Of a stretch of DNA of 64,000 nt, positions 18,055 to 26,125 are shown one piece after another (the stretch's first letter is position 1; every line of letters begins with the position of its first letter). Under the pieces are notes generated by a model, which saw only the letters and a list, made by a program, of their open reading frames with translations, was not told where the DNA came from and searched no databases. Both the position numbers and the translations under genes were made by a program. The DNA is taken from NCBI RefSeq assembly GCF_025736935.1, contig NZ_CP107048.1:434001-498000 (forward strand). The letters run 5' to 3'. Origin of the DNA: Qipengyuania sp. SS22 (GTDB lineage Bacteria; Pseudomonadota; Alphaproteobacteria; Sphingomonadales; Sphingomonadaceae).

Positions 18055-18876
18055 ATGGCCGGTAACGTCAATCACGAATATCACATCCTCGAACCCGATA
18101 TCTGGCCGCTGATCGGCTCGCTCTCGGCGTTGACCTTCACCAGCGGCATGGTCCTGTTCATGCACGAAATGGGGAGCGCGCACCTCGTGCTCGGTCTCGG
18201 CATCGCTGGCCTCATCGCGACGTTCTACGCGTGGTTCTCGAACATCGTGAAGGAAGCCGAGCGCGGCGACCACACGCCGATCGTCCAGCTGCACATGCGC
18301 TACGGGATGATCCTGTTCATCGCGTCGGAAGTGATGTTCTTCGTCGGCTGGTTCTGGAGCTGGTTCGATTTTGCGCTGTTCCCGAGCGAACTGTCCGATG
18401 TGGTCGGCGGGGTCTTCCCGCCCACGGCGATCGAAGCGGTCATCGACCCGTTCAGCCTGCCGCTGCTCAACACGCTGATCCTGCTGTGTTCGGGTACCAC
18501 GGTGACCTGGGCGCACCACTCGCTGATCCATGGCGACCGCGACGGGCTCAAGAAGGGCCTGTGGCTGACCATCATCCTTGGTGCGATCTTCACCGCCATC
18601 CAGGCGTATGAATATGCGCACGCGCCGTTCGCCTTCGGTGGCAACACCTATAGCTCGGCCTTCTACATGGCGACCGGCTTCCACGGCTTCCACGTGCTGG
18701 TCGGCACGATCTTCCTGATCGTCTGCCTGCGTCGTACCTATCTCGGCCACTTCACCCCGCGCCAGCATTTCGGTTTCGAAGCGGCAGCTTGGTATTGGCA
18801 CTTCGTCGACGTGGTGTGGCTGTTCCTGTTCATCACCGTCTATGTCTGGGGTGGCTGGGGCGCAGCCGTCCACTGA
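18055..18876 (+). CDS. coxC: Cytochrome c oxidase subunit III
   Basis: 273 aa with seven membrane helices. Characteristic segments are NHEYHILEPDIWPLIGSLSAL, FIASEVMFFVGWFWSWFDFALFP (the conserved Glu of helix III), and GFHGFHVLVGTIFLIVCLRR followed by HFGFEAAAWYWHFVDVVWLFLFITVYVWGG. Subunit III has no redox centre; it stabilises subunit I and supports proton uptake. It follows ctaG after 66 bp. A hairpin lies just after its stop, before surf1. The usual DUF983 gene between coxC and surf1 is absent. Confidence 0.96.
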   Translation: MAGNVNHEYHILEPDIWPLIGSLSALTFTSGMVLFMHEMGSAHLVLGLGIAGLIATFYAWFSNIVKEAERGDHTPIVQLHMRYGMILFIASEVMFFVGWFWSWFDFALFPSELSDVVGGVFPPTAIEAVIDPFSLPLLNTLILLCSGTTVTWAHHSLIHGDRDGLKKGLWLTIILGAIFTAIQAYEYAHAPFAFGGNTYSSAFYMATGFHGFHVLVGTIFLIVCLRRTYLGHFTPRQHFGFEAAAWYWHFVDVVWLFLFITVYVWGGWGAAVH

Positions 18877-18901
18877 TGCCCGCCGACAGGCCTGAAACAC
18901 A

Positions 18902-18937
18902 AGAAGGGCAGCCCGGCATCGCCGCGGCTGCCCTTCT
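18902..18937 (+). terminator. Hairpin after coxC, probable terminator
   Basis: A perfect 12-bp stem (AGAAGGGCAGCC with GGCTGCCCTTCT) and a 12-base loop lie 26 bp after the coxC stop. The following sequence (CGGTTTAT) is only weakly T-rich, so it may attenuate rather than fully end transcription into surf1. Confidence 0.55.
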
Positions 18938-19003
18938 CGGTTTATGCGTCAGCGCATCCGGCGGCATCGCTGGCGCTAACTCTATCGCGAGAGAGCAGAA
19001 GCT

Positions 19004-19579
19004 TTGAAACGCGTTCCGATACTGCCCACCATAGTCGTGGCTGTAGCCATCGCGACCATGATCGCGCTCGGCTTCTGGCAGCTTGGCCGGATGGACGAGA
19101 AAGCGGCGCTGATCGCCCGTGCCGAACGGTCGTTGTCGATTGTTGAGCCGGTTGCCTATCCGCGCGATCCGGCAGGCGCCGAAGAGCTGTTGTATCGCCA
19201 TACCGACGTGACCTGCGCTGAAGTCACGAACATCACCACCGTCGCGGGGACGAGCCGGCGCGGCGAAAAGGGTGTCGCCCACCGTGCGGCGTGCACCTTG
19301 GCGGGGGGCGAACGGGTCCGGATCGATCTCGGGTTTTCGCGGAATCCGGCACCGGTCGAATGGGCCGGGGGTGAGGTAAGCGGAATAATCGCCCCGGGCG
19401 GTCGGATTGTCGCGGCAGACGGCGTTGCCGGACTTGCACCGCTCGCGCCGCCCGATCCGCGCGATCTGCCCAACAATCATCTCGCTTATGCCGGGCAGTG
19501 GTTCTTTTTCGCGCTCACGGCGCTGATCATCTACGTCCTCGCGTTACGGCGCCGCGCCACGCGGGCTAGGGACGATTAA
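19004..19579 (+). CDS. SURF1-family oxidase assembly protein
   Basis: 191 aa, read from a TTG start at 19004. It shows the SURF1 pattern of two membrane helices flanking a periplasmic domain. The N-terminal helix (VVAVAIATMIALGFWQLGRMDEK) carries the family motif GFWQLGR. The C-terminal part, DPRDLPNNHLAYAGQWFFFALTALIIYVLALRRR, matches the NH..YA.QW...A motif. SURF1 helps insert heme a into subunit I. It is shorter than many homologues (about 230-250 aa), the middle domain being compact. No ATG gives a complete first helix, which supports the TTG start. It lies at the expected place after coxC. Confidence 0.88.
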   Translation: MKRVPILPTIVVAVAIATMIALGFWQLGRMDEKAALIARAERSLSIVEPVAYPRDPAGAEELLYRHTDVTCAEVTNITTVAGTSRRGEKGVAHRAACTLAGGERVRIDLGFSRNPAPVEWAGGEVSGIIAPGGRIVAADGVAGLAPLAPPDPRDLPNNHLAYAGQWFFFALTALIIYVLALRRRATRARDD

Positions 19580-19629
19580 AGAGCCGCTTGCTTGCTCGCC
19601 TTCGCATGCCCCGCTAACCGCCGATCACA

Positions 19630-21021
19630 ATGAAATACGTTTCCACCCGCGGCAGCGCTCCGTCGCTCGATTTCGCCGGCGTCACGCTCGCCGGCCTGGC
19701 CAGCGACGGCGGGCTCTATGTCCCCGCCGAATGGCCGCAATTCACGCATGACGAAATTGCGGCGATGCGCGGCCTGCCCTATGCCGAACTCGCCGCGCGG
19801 ATCATGCAGCCCTTCGTTGGCGACTGCCTGACGCCCGAGCGGCTGCGCGAGCTTACCGCCAAGGCCTATGGCCGCTTCGCGCATGCCGCGGTCACGCCGC
19901 TGACCCAGCTCGACGAACGGCAATGGCTGCTCGAACTGTTCCACGGGCCGACCCTGGCGTTCAAGGATGTGGCGCTGCAATTGCTCGGCCTGCTGTTCGA
20001 GGAATTCCTAGCGCGCGACGGCGGCACATTGACTATCGTCGGCGCGACCAGCGGCGACACGGGCAGCGCGGCGATCGACGCAGTCGCCGGGCTCGACCGG
20101 GTCGAGATATTCATGCTCCATCCCAAGGGGCGCGTCAGCGATGTCCAGCGCCGCCAGATGACCACCGTGCGGGCACCGAACGTCCACAATATTGCCATCG
20201 ACGGCAGCTTCGACGATGCGCAGGCGATGGTGAAGCGAATCTTCGCCGACAAGGACGTCACCAACAAGCACCGGATCGGCGCGGTCAATTCGATCAACTG
20301 GGCGCGGCTGATGGCGCAGGTGGTCTATTATTTCGCCGCTTCGCTGCAATTGGGCGGGCCCGAACGCAAACCCGCCTTCAGTGTCCCGACGGGCAATTTC
20401 GGCGATGTCTTCGCGGGCCATGTCGCAGCGCGGATGGGGCTGCCGATCGAGAAGTTGCTGGTAGCCACCAACGTCAACGACATCCTCCACCGCGCTCTGA
20501 GTGCGGGCGATTATTCGACCGGCACCGTGACCCCGACCGCTGCACCCAGCATGGATATCCAGGTCAGTTCCAATTTCGAACGCCTGCTGTTCGATGTCGG
20601 TGGGCGCGACGGGGGAGCCATGGCCGAACAGATGCGCGCGTTCGAAAAAGCACGGGCGATGCGTCTGACCAATGCGCAGCGCGAAGGCGCCGCGGCGCTG
20701 TTCACCAGCATGCGTGCCGACGAGGACGACATGGCGCGCGCGATGCGTTGGGCGAGCGAGGAATGCACCGAGATCGTCGACCCGCATACCGCGATCGGTC
20801 TCCATGCTGCGCGCCACGCTGATCTGGCCGGCGATACTCCCGTGGTGACGCTTGCGACTGCGCATCCCGCGAAGTTTCCCGACGCGGTCGAACGCGCCAC
20901 CGGCAACCGGCCCGCGCTGCCGGCGCGGGTCGGCGACCTGTTCGCGCGCGAAGAAGCCTATATCGAATTGCCCGGAACCTATGAGGCGGTCCGCGACCAT
21001 ATCGTGGAGCATGCGGCCTGA
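19630..21021 (+). CDS. thrC: Threonine synthase
   Basis: 463 aa PLP enzyme converting O-phosphohomoserine to threonine. MKYVSTRGSAPSLDFAGVTLAGLASDGGLYVP is the typical start. The PLP lysine is in LFHGPTLAFKDVALQLLG, the phosphate-binding region in VGATSGDTGSAAIDAVAG, and other blocks are VGAVNSINWARLMAQVVYYF and FSVPTGNFGDVFAGHVAARMGLPI. The C-terminal DPHTAIGLHAARH and LATAHPAKFPDAVE are conserved too. Its stop overlaps the ATG of the methyltransferase gene by one base, so the next genes are probably cotranscribed. Confidence 0.97.
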   Translation: MKYVSTRGSAPSLDFAGVTLAGLASDGGLYVPAEWPQFTHDEIAAMRGLPYAELAARIMQPFVGDCLTPERLRELTAKAYGRFAHAAVTPLTQLDERQWLLELFHGPTLAFKDVALQLLGLLFEEFLARDGGTLTIVGATSGDTGSAAIDAVAGLDRVEIFMLHPKGRVSDVQRRQMTTVRAPNVHNIAIDGSFDDAQAMVKRIFADKDVTNKHRIGAVNSINWARLMAQVVYYFAASLQLGGPERKPAFSVPTGNFGDVFAGHVAARMGLPIEKLLVATNVNDILHRALSAGDYSTGTVTPTAAPSMDIQVSSNFERLLFDVGGRDGGAMAEQMRAFEKARAMRLTNAQREGAAALFTSMRADEDDMARAMRWASEECTEIVDPHTAIGLHAARHADLAGDTPVVTLATAHPAKFPDAVERATGNRPALPARVGDLFAREEAYIELPGTYEAVRDHIVEHAA

Positions 21022-21911
21022 TGGCCAAGCTGGTTCGCGATCCGGTGCTGATGGTGGGCGAGGGCTGGGATGCCTATCGCTTGCTCGACAGCGGCCATGG
21101 GCGCAAATTCGAGCAATACGGCGCCTATCGTTTCATCCGCCCCGAACCGCAGGCAATGTGGTCTCCGCGCCTGGCCGAATGGGACGCGCATGGCGAATTC
21201 GTCCCCGGCAGCGATGAAGATGGCGGCGGACGTTGGCAGTTCGCACAAGACGTCCCGCAGGATGGCTGGACACTGGGGTGGGGTGACGAGGCGCGCTTCA
21301 CGGCCCAATGCACGCCGTTCCGCCATCTCGGCTTCTTCCCCGACATGGCGCCCGTATGGGAATGGATGGGGCAGCAGCTTGGCGAGGCGAGCAATGCCGA
21401 GATGATGAATCTGTTCGGCTATACTGGTGTCGGAACGCAGGCGCTGAGCCGTTACGGCCGCGTCACGCATGTCGACGCAAGCAAGAAGGCGGTGGCCCAG
21501 GCGCGCGAAAATGCCGCGATGGCGGGGCTGGATGATCGCCCGATTCGCTGGCTGGTCGAAGACGCGATGAAATATGCCGCGCGCGAAGTGCGGCGCGAAC
21601 GGCGTTATGACGGGATCATCCTCGATCCGCCGAAATTCGGGCGCGGACCCGATGGCGAGGTGTGGCGGCTCGAGGAAGGGCTTCCGGATCTGGTCTCGGA
21701 TTGCCGCGAGCTGCTCGATGCCGACAGCCGGTTTCTGTTTCTCACCGTCTATGCCGTGCGCATGAGCAGCCTTGCGCTGGCGGGGCTGCTGCAAGAGCTG
21801 TTTGCCGAACTTCCGGGCACGATCGAACATGGCGACCTCGCAGTGCAGGAACAGGACGATGGCCGTCTCCTCCCCACCGCGATCTTCGCGCGCTGGTCCA
21901 ATCCGCGCTAG
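21021..21911 (+). CDS. Class I SAM-dependent methyltransferase (RlmI/RlmL-like)
   Basis: 296 aa. An N-terminal region (GEGWDAYRLLDSGHGRKFEQYGAYRFIRPEPQA) is followed by a Rossmann-fold methyltransferase. Motif I is NLFGYTGVGTQALSRYG, motif II VTHVDASKKAVAQARENAAMAGL, and the catalytic-type motif IV is GIILDPPKFGRGPDGEVW. The DPPKFG motif and overall form resemble 23S rRNA cytosine methyltransferases (RlmI, or the C-terminal half of RlmL), but a PUA domain is missing. The target is therefore unassigned. The ATG lies in the thrC stop (TGATG), and folB follows after 10 bp. Confidence 0.85.
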   Translation: MAKLVRDPVLMVGEGWDAYRLLDSGHGRKFEQYGAYRFIRPEPQAMWSPRLAEWDAHGEFVPGSDEDGGGRWQFAQDVPQDGWTLGWGDEARFTAQCTPFRHLGFFPDMAPVWEWMGQQLGEASNAEMMNLFGYTGVGTQALSRYGRVTHVDASKKAVAQARENAAMAGLDDRPIRWLVEDAMKYAAREVRRERRYDGIILDPPKFGRGPDGEVWRLEEGLPDLVSDCRELLDADSRFLFLTVYAVRMSSLALAGLLQELFAELPGTIEHGDLAVQEQDDGRLLPTAIFARWSNPR

Positions 21912-21921
21912 GACGCTGCCC

Positions 21922-22296
21922 ATGGACGATTCGCTGATCCTCGAAGTGGCCGATTTCGAGCACGATGTGCTCACCGGCATCTATTCCGAAGAAACCGGCC
22001 GGCCGCAGCCGCTGCGGTTCACGATCCAGGCGCGGATGAAGCCGCTGCATCGCTACGAGCCCGATACCTCGCTCGACCATTCCAAGAACTACATGGATCT
22101 GAAATTTGCCGCTTCCGCTGCCTTGCCCGAAGGCGTGCATTTCAAGCTGATCGAGGCTGTCGCCGACCACGTCTGCGAAACGCTGTTCCTGCAGGATGCG
22201 CGCATCACCGCAGTGACGGTCAAGATCGTCAAGCTGGCCATCGCCGAGGCGGGCGAGAAGATCGGCATCACGCTCCACCGCGAGCGGCGTGAATGA
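21922..22296 (+). CDS. folB: Dihydroneopterin aldolase-like protein
   Basis: 124 aa. The fold signatures LILEVADFEHDVLTGIYSEETGRPQPLRFTIQARM, DHSKNYMDLKFAA and FKLIEAVADHVCETLFLQDARITAVTVKIVKLAIAE follow the dihydroneopterin aldolase/epimerase (FolB) pattern of V.I.DL...HIGI.DWE......VD, YD.....I, LIE.lAe.i. and v.v...KP.A. The family makes 6-hydroxymethyl-dihydropterin for folate. The match is somewhat divergent (HDVLTGIYSEE in place of HIGVYDWER), so substrate is less certain. The stop overlaps the next ATG by four bases. Confidence 0.78.
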   Translation: MDDSLILEVADFEHDVLTGIYSEETGRPQPLRFTIQARMKPLHRYEPDTSLDHSKNYMDLKFAASAALPEGVHFKLIEAVADHVCETLFLQDARITAVTVKIVKLAIAEAGEKIGITLHRERRE

Positions 22297-22592
22297 AACG
22301 CATCGCGGTCGACGGGCTGCCCGACGACCCGCTGGCTGCGGCGGGGGTGTTCCACCAGCATTGGCTGGCGCATGTCGAGCATGTGCTGGGGACGGGCGAA
22401 GATGTGCTGTTGGCGCTACCTGCCGCCGATCACACGCACCGCGAATGGCGGCTGGCGATTGCGGCGGGGCTCGCGCGCAAGCATACGCCGCGCCGGATCA
22501 ACATGATTGCGGGTGAGGGCGAGGGGCTCGACGCCACCGCTACCTATCTTGCCGGAGCGCCGGGGATCACCGGCCAGTATCTGGAGACCTGA
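22293..22592 (+). CDS. Small Rossmann-like protein of unknown function
   Basis: 99 aa. RIAVDGLPDDPLAAAGVFHQHWLAHVEHVLGTGEDVLLALPAADHTHREWRLAIAAGLARKHTPRRINMIAG looks like an incomplete alpha/beta (Rossmann-type) domain without a glycine-rich nucleotide loop. It resembles the short proteins found near short-chain-dehydrogenase-like and folate genes in sphingomonads. No catalytic motif is visible. It is coupled to folB (ATGA overlap) and lies three bases from moaD, so it belongs to the same transcript. Confidence 0.6.
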   Translation: MKRIAVDGLPDDPLAAAGVFHQHWLAHVEHVLGTGEDVLLALPAADHTHREWRLAIAAGLARKHTPRRINMIAGEGEGLDATATYLAGAPGITGQYLET

Positions 22593-22595
22593 GCC

Positions 22596-22838
22596 ATGGG
22601 CGTGCGTATCCTCTTCCTTGGTCCGCTGGCCGATCTGGCTGGATCGCACGAGCGTGAGGTGGCCGCTCCGCTCGATTGGGCGGGTTTGCGGGCGGCGGTC
22701 GGTGCCGAGATCTCCACGCAATTGGACGACGCGCGCGTGCATGTCGCGTGCGGCGGCAAGGTGCTGGCCGACAACACCGCGCTCGACGCGCGCGATGGCG
22801 ATGAAATCGCGCTGCTGCCCCCGGTAAGCGGTGGCTAG
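22596..22838 (+). CDS. moaD: Molybdopterin synthase sulfur-carrier subunit
   Basis: 80 aa ubiquitin-like MoaD/ThiS protein ending in the required Gly-Gly (LLPPVSGG), which is adenylated and then thiocarboxylated to carry sulfur into molybdopterin. Family features are VRILFLGPLADLAGSHE and the DGDEIALLPPVSGG C-terminus. It overlaps moaE by eight bases, and the two products form the heterotetrameric molybdopterin synthase. Confidence 0.93.
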   Translation: MGVRILFLGPLADLAGSHEREVAAPLDWAGLRAAVGAEISTQLDDARVHVACGGKVLADNTALDARDGDEIALLPPVSGG

Positions 22839-23298
22839 GCTTACGCTCGCTACTCCGCTCGACGTGCGGCTGCTCGACAAGGGGCTGTCGGTTGGCGAAG
22901 CGCTAGCGGCGTTCAATGCCGCGCATGAGCGGGCTGGCGGGATCGTTTCTTTCCTCGGCAAGGTCCGGCCAGATGGCGATGTGAATGCGCTCGAACTGAC
23001 GCATTACGAACCGCTGACGCATTCCGGCATGGTGGAGCTGGCGCAATCGGCACAGACGCGCTTCGGCCTCGACGGCGTGCTCGCCTGGCACCGGATCGGG
23101 GTGATGCTGCCCGGCGACGCGATCGTACTGGTCGCCGCAGCAGCGCGGCATCGGCGGGATGCTTTCGCGGCGGTCGATTATCTGATGGACCACCTCAAAT
23201 CCGCCGCCTGGTTCTGGAAACGCGAGAAACGCGATGACGGCTGGCACTGGATCACTCCGCGCGAGCGCGATCACGCGGATCTTGCGCGGTGGAATTAA
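22831..23298 (+). CDS. moaE: Molybdopterin synthase catalytic subunit
   Basis: 155 aa from a GTG at 22831. It uses MoaD thiocarboxylate to convert precursor Z (cPMP) to molybdopterin. Conserved stretches include GGIVSFLGKVRPDGDVNALELTHYEPLTHSGM, LAWHRIGVMLPGDAIVLVAAAARHRRDAFAAVDYLMDHLKSAAWFWKRE (substrate Lys/Arg region, with KxxAxFWKxE) and DGWHWITPRERD. The MoaD partner is encoded directly upstream with an eight-base overlap. No other moa genes are in the window. Confidence 0.95.
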   Translation: MARLTLATPLDVRLLDKGLSVGEALAAFNAAHERAGGIVSFLGKVRPDGDVNALELTHYEPLTHSGMVELAQSAQTRFGLDGVLAWHRIGVMLPGDAIVLVAAAARHRRDAFAAVDYLMDHLKSAAWFWKREKRDDGWHWITPRERDHADLARWN

Positions 23299-23372
23299 AC
23301 GCGGGTTCTTAATCCAGATCAAAGACCGCTCCATCGCCTGACGGCATCACGGCTCCAACAAAGGAGCACGTC

Positions 23373-23795
23373 ATGTCCAAGCATCTGATCCGTGAACTCG
23401 TCGCCGAACAGGCCATCATCCGCGACGCACCCAAGGTTGTGCACGAGGCGGATCGCAGCTTCGAACTGCCCAAGGGGTTCTATGTGGGGACCGTCGCGCT
23501 CTATCTCGGCTTTCTGGCGATTACTGCGGTCGGCTTCGCGTCGCCGGGATTGATCATCCCGATGGCGATCTTCACGCTGTTCATCGTTGCAGGTTTCGGT
23601 CTCCCGGCACTGTGGACGCGGATCGGGCCGGAGCACAGCGGCCGCAATATGAGCTGGGCCCAATTGTCGAGCAAGGGCATCGCCACGCATACGGGCCGGG
23701 TGACGGCGCGTGACGCGATGGCTCAGGTACTGATCCTCCCGGCGCTGATCTTCTGCTGGGGCATAGTCACGGTCACGATCGCTGCGCTTGTCTGA
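23373..23795 (+). CDS. Hypothetical membrane protein (three hydrophobic segments)
   Basis: 140 aa. It has a good ribosome site (AAAGGAG at 23359-23365). A charged N-terminus (1-35) is followed by two closely spaced helices (about 39-58 FYVGTVALYLGFLAITAVGF, and about 63-83 IIPMAIFTLFIVAGFGLPAL), a soluble loop containing MSWAQLSSKGIATHTGRVTARDA, and a C-terminal helix (about 118-139). No family is recognised. It is a single-gene unit: moaE ends 74 bp upstream and a strong terminator follows 23 bp downstream. The loop with Trp-x-x-Leu between helix pairs is common in sphingomonad proteins of unknown function. Confidence 0.75.
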   Translation: MSKHLIRELVAEQAIIRDAPKVVHEADRSFELPKGFYVGTVALYLGFLAITAVGFASPGLIIPMAIFTLFIVAGFGLPALWTRIGPEHSGRNMSWAQLSSKGIATHTGRVTARDAMAQVLILPALIFCWGIVTVTIAALV

Positions 23796-23817
23796 ACGGT
23801 CGAATACCGGGAAGAGG

Positions 23818-23851
23818 CGCGGGGCCGGGCGACCGGCTCCGCGTTATTTTT
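23818..23851 (+). terminator. Rho-independent terminator
   Basis: An 11-bp stem (CGCGGGGCCGG with CCGGCTCCGCG, one G-T pair) with loop GCGA is followed by TTATTTTT. It lies between the membrane protein gene and the convergent lipoprotein gene. Confidence 0.88.
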
Positions 23852-23859
23852 GTGTCGGA

Positions 23860-24378
23860 CTAGCGGACCTGCGCGCGCAGCCGGGCCAGAACGTCGTCCT
23901 CCTCGGCCACCAGCGCGATGACCGACATGCGTGCCGCGGTGATCGGGCTGGCATCCTCCGCCTGCACCGTCGCGGCGGTATAGAGGATATCGAGGTCACC
24001 CAGCGCGATTGCAGCGATGCTGCGCGCCGAATCGAGATCCGCCAGGGCGACCTGCGCCGCCGCCCAGCTGTCGCTGCCGATGGCGCTGCCCGATGCCGCC
24101 CGAACCCGGCGTTCGGCGGAGGGAACGGCGCCGGTGAAGTCGGCATGTGCACTCCGCGCCTGTTCAACCAGCGCCGAGAGGCGGGCATCGAGCCCGCCGG
24201 TCAGTTCGACCGGGACTTGCGGCACATCGAGTCGCGGGCTGGGGACAGGTTCGAAGGTGCCTTCCGCCCGTTCGACATCGCGAACGGCAAGCGAGGGGTA
24301 GCCATCGCCCGAGCCGGCTGCACAGCCTGCAAACAGGAACACGGTGAGCGGAAGGACAAGATGCTTGCGGTCGATCAT
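23860..24378 (-). CDS. Hypothetical lipoprotein
   Basis: 172 aa from ATG 24378, chosen because GGAGAAGG precedes it closely; ATG 24390 would add four residues. The signal peptide [22 protein letters not shown] has a lipobox (LFAGC), so the mature protein would be acylated at Cys and attached to the membrane. The remainder is Ala/Asp/Ser-rich and mostly helical ([49 protein letters not shown]), possibly a coiled coil. No family is recognised. It is convergent with the preceding membrane gene and divergent from rplU. Confidence 0.72.
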   Translation of the reverse strand: MIDRKHLVLPLTVFLFAGCAAGSGDGYPSLAVRDVERAEGTFEPVPSPRLDVPQVPVELTGGLDARLSALVEQARSAHADFTGAVPSAERRVRAASGSAIGSDSWAAAQVALADLDSARSIAAIALGDLDILYTAATVQAEDASPITAARMSVIALVAEEDDVLARLRAQVR

Positions 24379-24443
24379 CGCCTTCTCCATATCACGCGGG
24401 CCGCAACGCGCCAGCGAGGATGCAAATTTCCTCGCACCGGGCG

Positions 24444-24472
24444 TTGACTTGGGGCCGCCCATCGCTTAACGG
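24444..24472 (+). promoter_or_regulatory. Candidate promoter for rplU-rpmA
   Basis: TTGACT at 24444-24449 is a good -35. The -10 17 bp downstream (TAACGG, 24467-24472) is a poor match. The position, about 95 bp before the rplU start and divergent from the lipoprotein gene, is reasonable for a ribosomal protein leader. Confidence 0.35.
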
Positions 24473-24566
24473 CACGCTTCTTTCCGGGGCTGGCTCTGAC
24501 AGCCTGACGGGTGCGCCGTGCAATCGCAAGATCACGGCACAGCAATTTGAACGAGAGATAACCACC

Positions 24567-25025
24567 ATGTTCGCAGTAGTGCGCACGGGCGGCAAACAAT
24601 ACCGGGTTGCCGCCGGAGACAAGATCGCGGTTGAGAAGCTGGCTGGCGAAGCCGGCGACACCATCACGCTGGGCGACATCCTGCTTGCAGGCGAAGGCGA
24701 TACGCTTTCGGATGCCGGCAAGGTTACCGTTTCGGCGGAGATCATTGCGCAGGCCAAGAGCGAGAAGGTGATCGTCTTCAAGAAGCGTCGCCGTCACAAC
24801 TATCGCCGCAAGAACGGTCATCGCCAGCAGATGACCCTGCTGCGCATCACCGATGTCGGCACCGGTTCGGCCAAGAAGGCAGCTCCCAAGAAGGAAGCGG
24901 CCAAGCAGGACGACGCTGCAGAGCAGAAGGCCGCTCCGAAAAAGGAAGCCGCCGAGAAGAAGGCTCCGGCCAAGAAGGCAGCGCCTGCGAAGGCCGCCGC
25001 CAAAAAGACCGCAGACAAGAAGTAA
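24567..25025 (+). CDS. rplU: 50S ribosomal protein L21 with a long Lys/Ala-rich tail
   Basis: 152 aa. Residues 1-100 are a complete L21: [53 protein letters not shown]21 binds 23S rRNA in the large subunit. After about residue 103 comes a 45-residue low-complexity tail of alternating [10 protein letters not shown] units with a few acidic residues. Typical bacterial L21 ends near 103. Such tails are known in alphaproteobacterial L21 proteins, and the function is unclear. It is followed by rpmA, 12 bp downstream, the universal L21-L27 arrangement. Confidence 0.96.
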   Translation: MFAVVRTGGKQYRVAAGDKIAVEKLAGEAGDTITLGDILLAGEGDTLSDAGKVTVSAEIIAQAKSEKVIVFKKRRRHNYRRKNGHRQQMTLLRITDVGTGSAKKAAPKKEAAKQDDAAEQKAAPKKEAAEKKAPAKKAAPAKAAAKKTADKK

Positions 25026-25037
25026 GGAGCACGGACG

Positions 25038-25307
25038 ATGGCACATAAGAAAGCAGGCGGTTCGTCGCGTAACGGTCGCGATTCGGCCGGTCGTCGCCTC
25101 GGTGTGAAGAAGTTCGGCAGCGAGAACGTCGTCGCCGGCAACATCATCGTGCGCCAGCGCGGCACGCGCGTCTATCCGGGCGCCAATGTCGGCATGGGCA
25201 AGGATCACACCCTGTTCGCGCTTACCGACGGTATTGTGCGATTCCACAAGGGCAAACTCGACCGCAAATTCGTCTCGGTCGAAATGATGGCCGAAGCCGC
25301 CGAATAA
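25038..25307 (+). CDS. rpmA: 50S ribosomal protein L27
   Basis: 89 aa. [44 protein letters not shown] is the family signature. Its N-terminus reaches the peptidyl-transferase centre. There is no N-terminal extension of the Firmicutes type, so no processing is expected. It is coupled to rplU with the spacer AAGGAGCACGGACG supplying a strong ribosome site. Confidence 0.98.
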   Translation: MAHKKAGGSSRNGRDSAGRRLGVKKFGSENVVAGNIIVRQRGTRVYPGANVGMGKDHTLFALTDGIVRFHKGKLDRKFVSVEMMAEAAE

Positions 25308-25374
25308 CAGGACGCTCCGATAACGGGATCGTCCAGACAGGACGGTCCCAGCCGGGTCCACGATCCGGCAACCG

Positions 25375-25407
25375 AAGAGGGAGATGGGGCCGACCCGTCT
25401 CCCTCTT
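25375..25407 (+). terminator. Probable terminator of rplU-rpmA
   Basis: A 10-bp perfect stem (AAGAGGGAGA with TCTCCCTCTT) and a 13-base loop lie 67 bp after the rpmA stop. The downstream tract is only partly T-rich (GTCGTTTCTCCC). Confidence 0.6.
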
Positions 25408-25514
25408 GTCGTTTCTCCCTCTTCAATTTCGCGGCGAAACCTTCTTTCGCCATCACGCAATTGTCACGCGTCCGGCCTAGGAGCCCGGAGCGTGGACCTC
25501 AGGGGAGATAACCG

Positions 25515-26054
25515 ATGTTCCATGTAACCGAGAGGCTGCTGCTGCGGCCTGCCTGGCCCGAAGATGCCGATGCGCTGTTTGGCGGGATCGCCGACGAAGC
25601 GATCGTCCGTAATCTGGCGCGCGCCCCGTGGCCCTATCTTCCCGAACATGCGCGTGAATTCGTCGCTCGCGAGACCGATCCGCGAATGCCCGCTTTCCTG
25701 ATGACCCGGCCCGACGAGAAGGGCTCGCGGGTCATCGGAGCGGTGGGCTTGGGCGACCATGAGGACGGAGTGGAACTCGGCTACTGGATTGCACGGCCTT
25801 TCTGGGGAAAGGGGTATGCCACCGAGGCGGCCCGCGGGGTGCTCGAAGTTGCCCGGCTGCTCGGCCATCGCAAGATCACCGCAGGTCACTTCCTCGATAA
25901 TCCGGCATCGGGGCGTGTGCTGCGCAAGCTTGGTTTCATGCCCACCGGGCGGACGGTACCGCGGTTCAGCGAGGGACGCGGCGAGGACACGCCCTGTGCG
26001 CTCTATCGACTTTGCCTCGATGAATGCGAGAGGCTCGCGCCGATTGCCGCATGA
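25515..26054 (+). CDS. GNAT-family N-acetyltransferase (RimJ/RimL-like)
   Basis: 179 aa. VTERLLLRPAWPEDADALFGGI is the typical opening of the RimJ/RimL subgroup. GVELGYWIARPFWGKGYATEAARGVLEVA gives the acetyl-CoA pyrophosphate loop (R/Q-x-x-G-x-G/A as KGYATEA), and SGRVLRKLGFMPTG follows the fold. It transfers an acetyl group to a protein N-terminus or small amine; the substrate is unknown. GGGGAGATAACC upstream provides the ribosome site, and a strong terminator follows the stop. It is monocistronic. Confidence 0.88.
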   Translation: MFHVTERLLLRPAWPEDADALFGGIADEAIVRNLARAPWPYLPEHAREFVARETDPRMPAFLMTRPDEKGSRVIGAVGLGDHEDGVELGYWIARPFWGKGYATEAARGVLEVARLLGHRKITAGHFLDNPASGRVLRKLGFMPTGRTVPRFSEGRGEDTPCALYRLCLDECERLAPIAA

Positions 26055-26063
26055 CACAAAGAA

Positions 26064-26095
26064 GGCCCCGCGATCCGCTCGCGGGGCCCTTTTTG
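26064..26095 (+). terminator. Rho-independent terminator after the GNAT gene
   Basis: A perfect 10-bp GC-rich stem (GGCCCCGCGA with TCGCGGGGCC), five-base loop, then CTTTTTG. It also separates the gene from the convergent hydrolase. Confidence 0.92.
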
Positions 26096-26125
26096 TTTGG
26101 GGTCTGTTGGGTTCGGCGCCGCTGC

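Noticed and set aside
18876..19007. 43-codon frame after coxC starting in its stop codon
   Set aside because: It runs straight through the terminator hairpin at 18902-18937 and its product has no recognisable composition, so it is probably not a gene.
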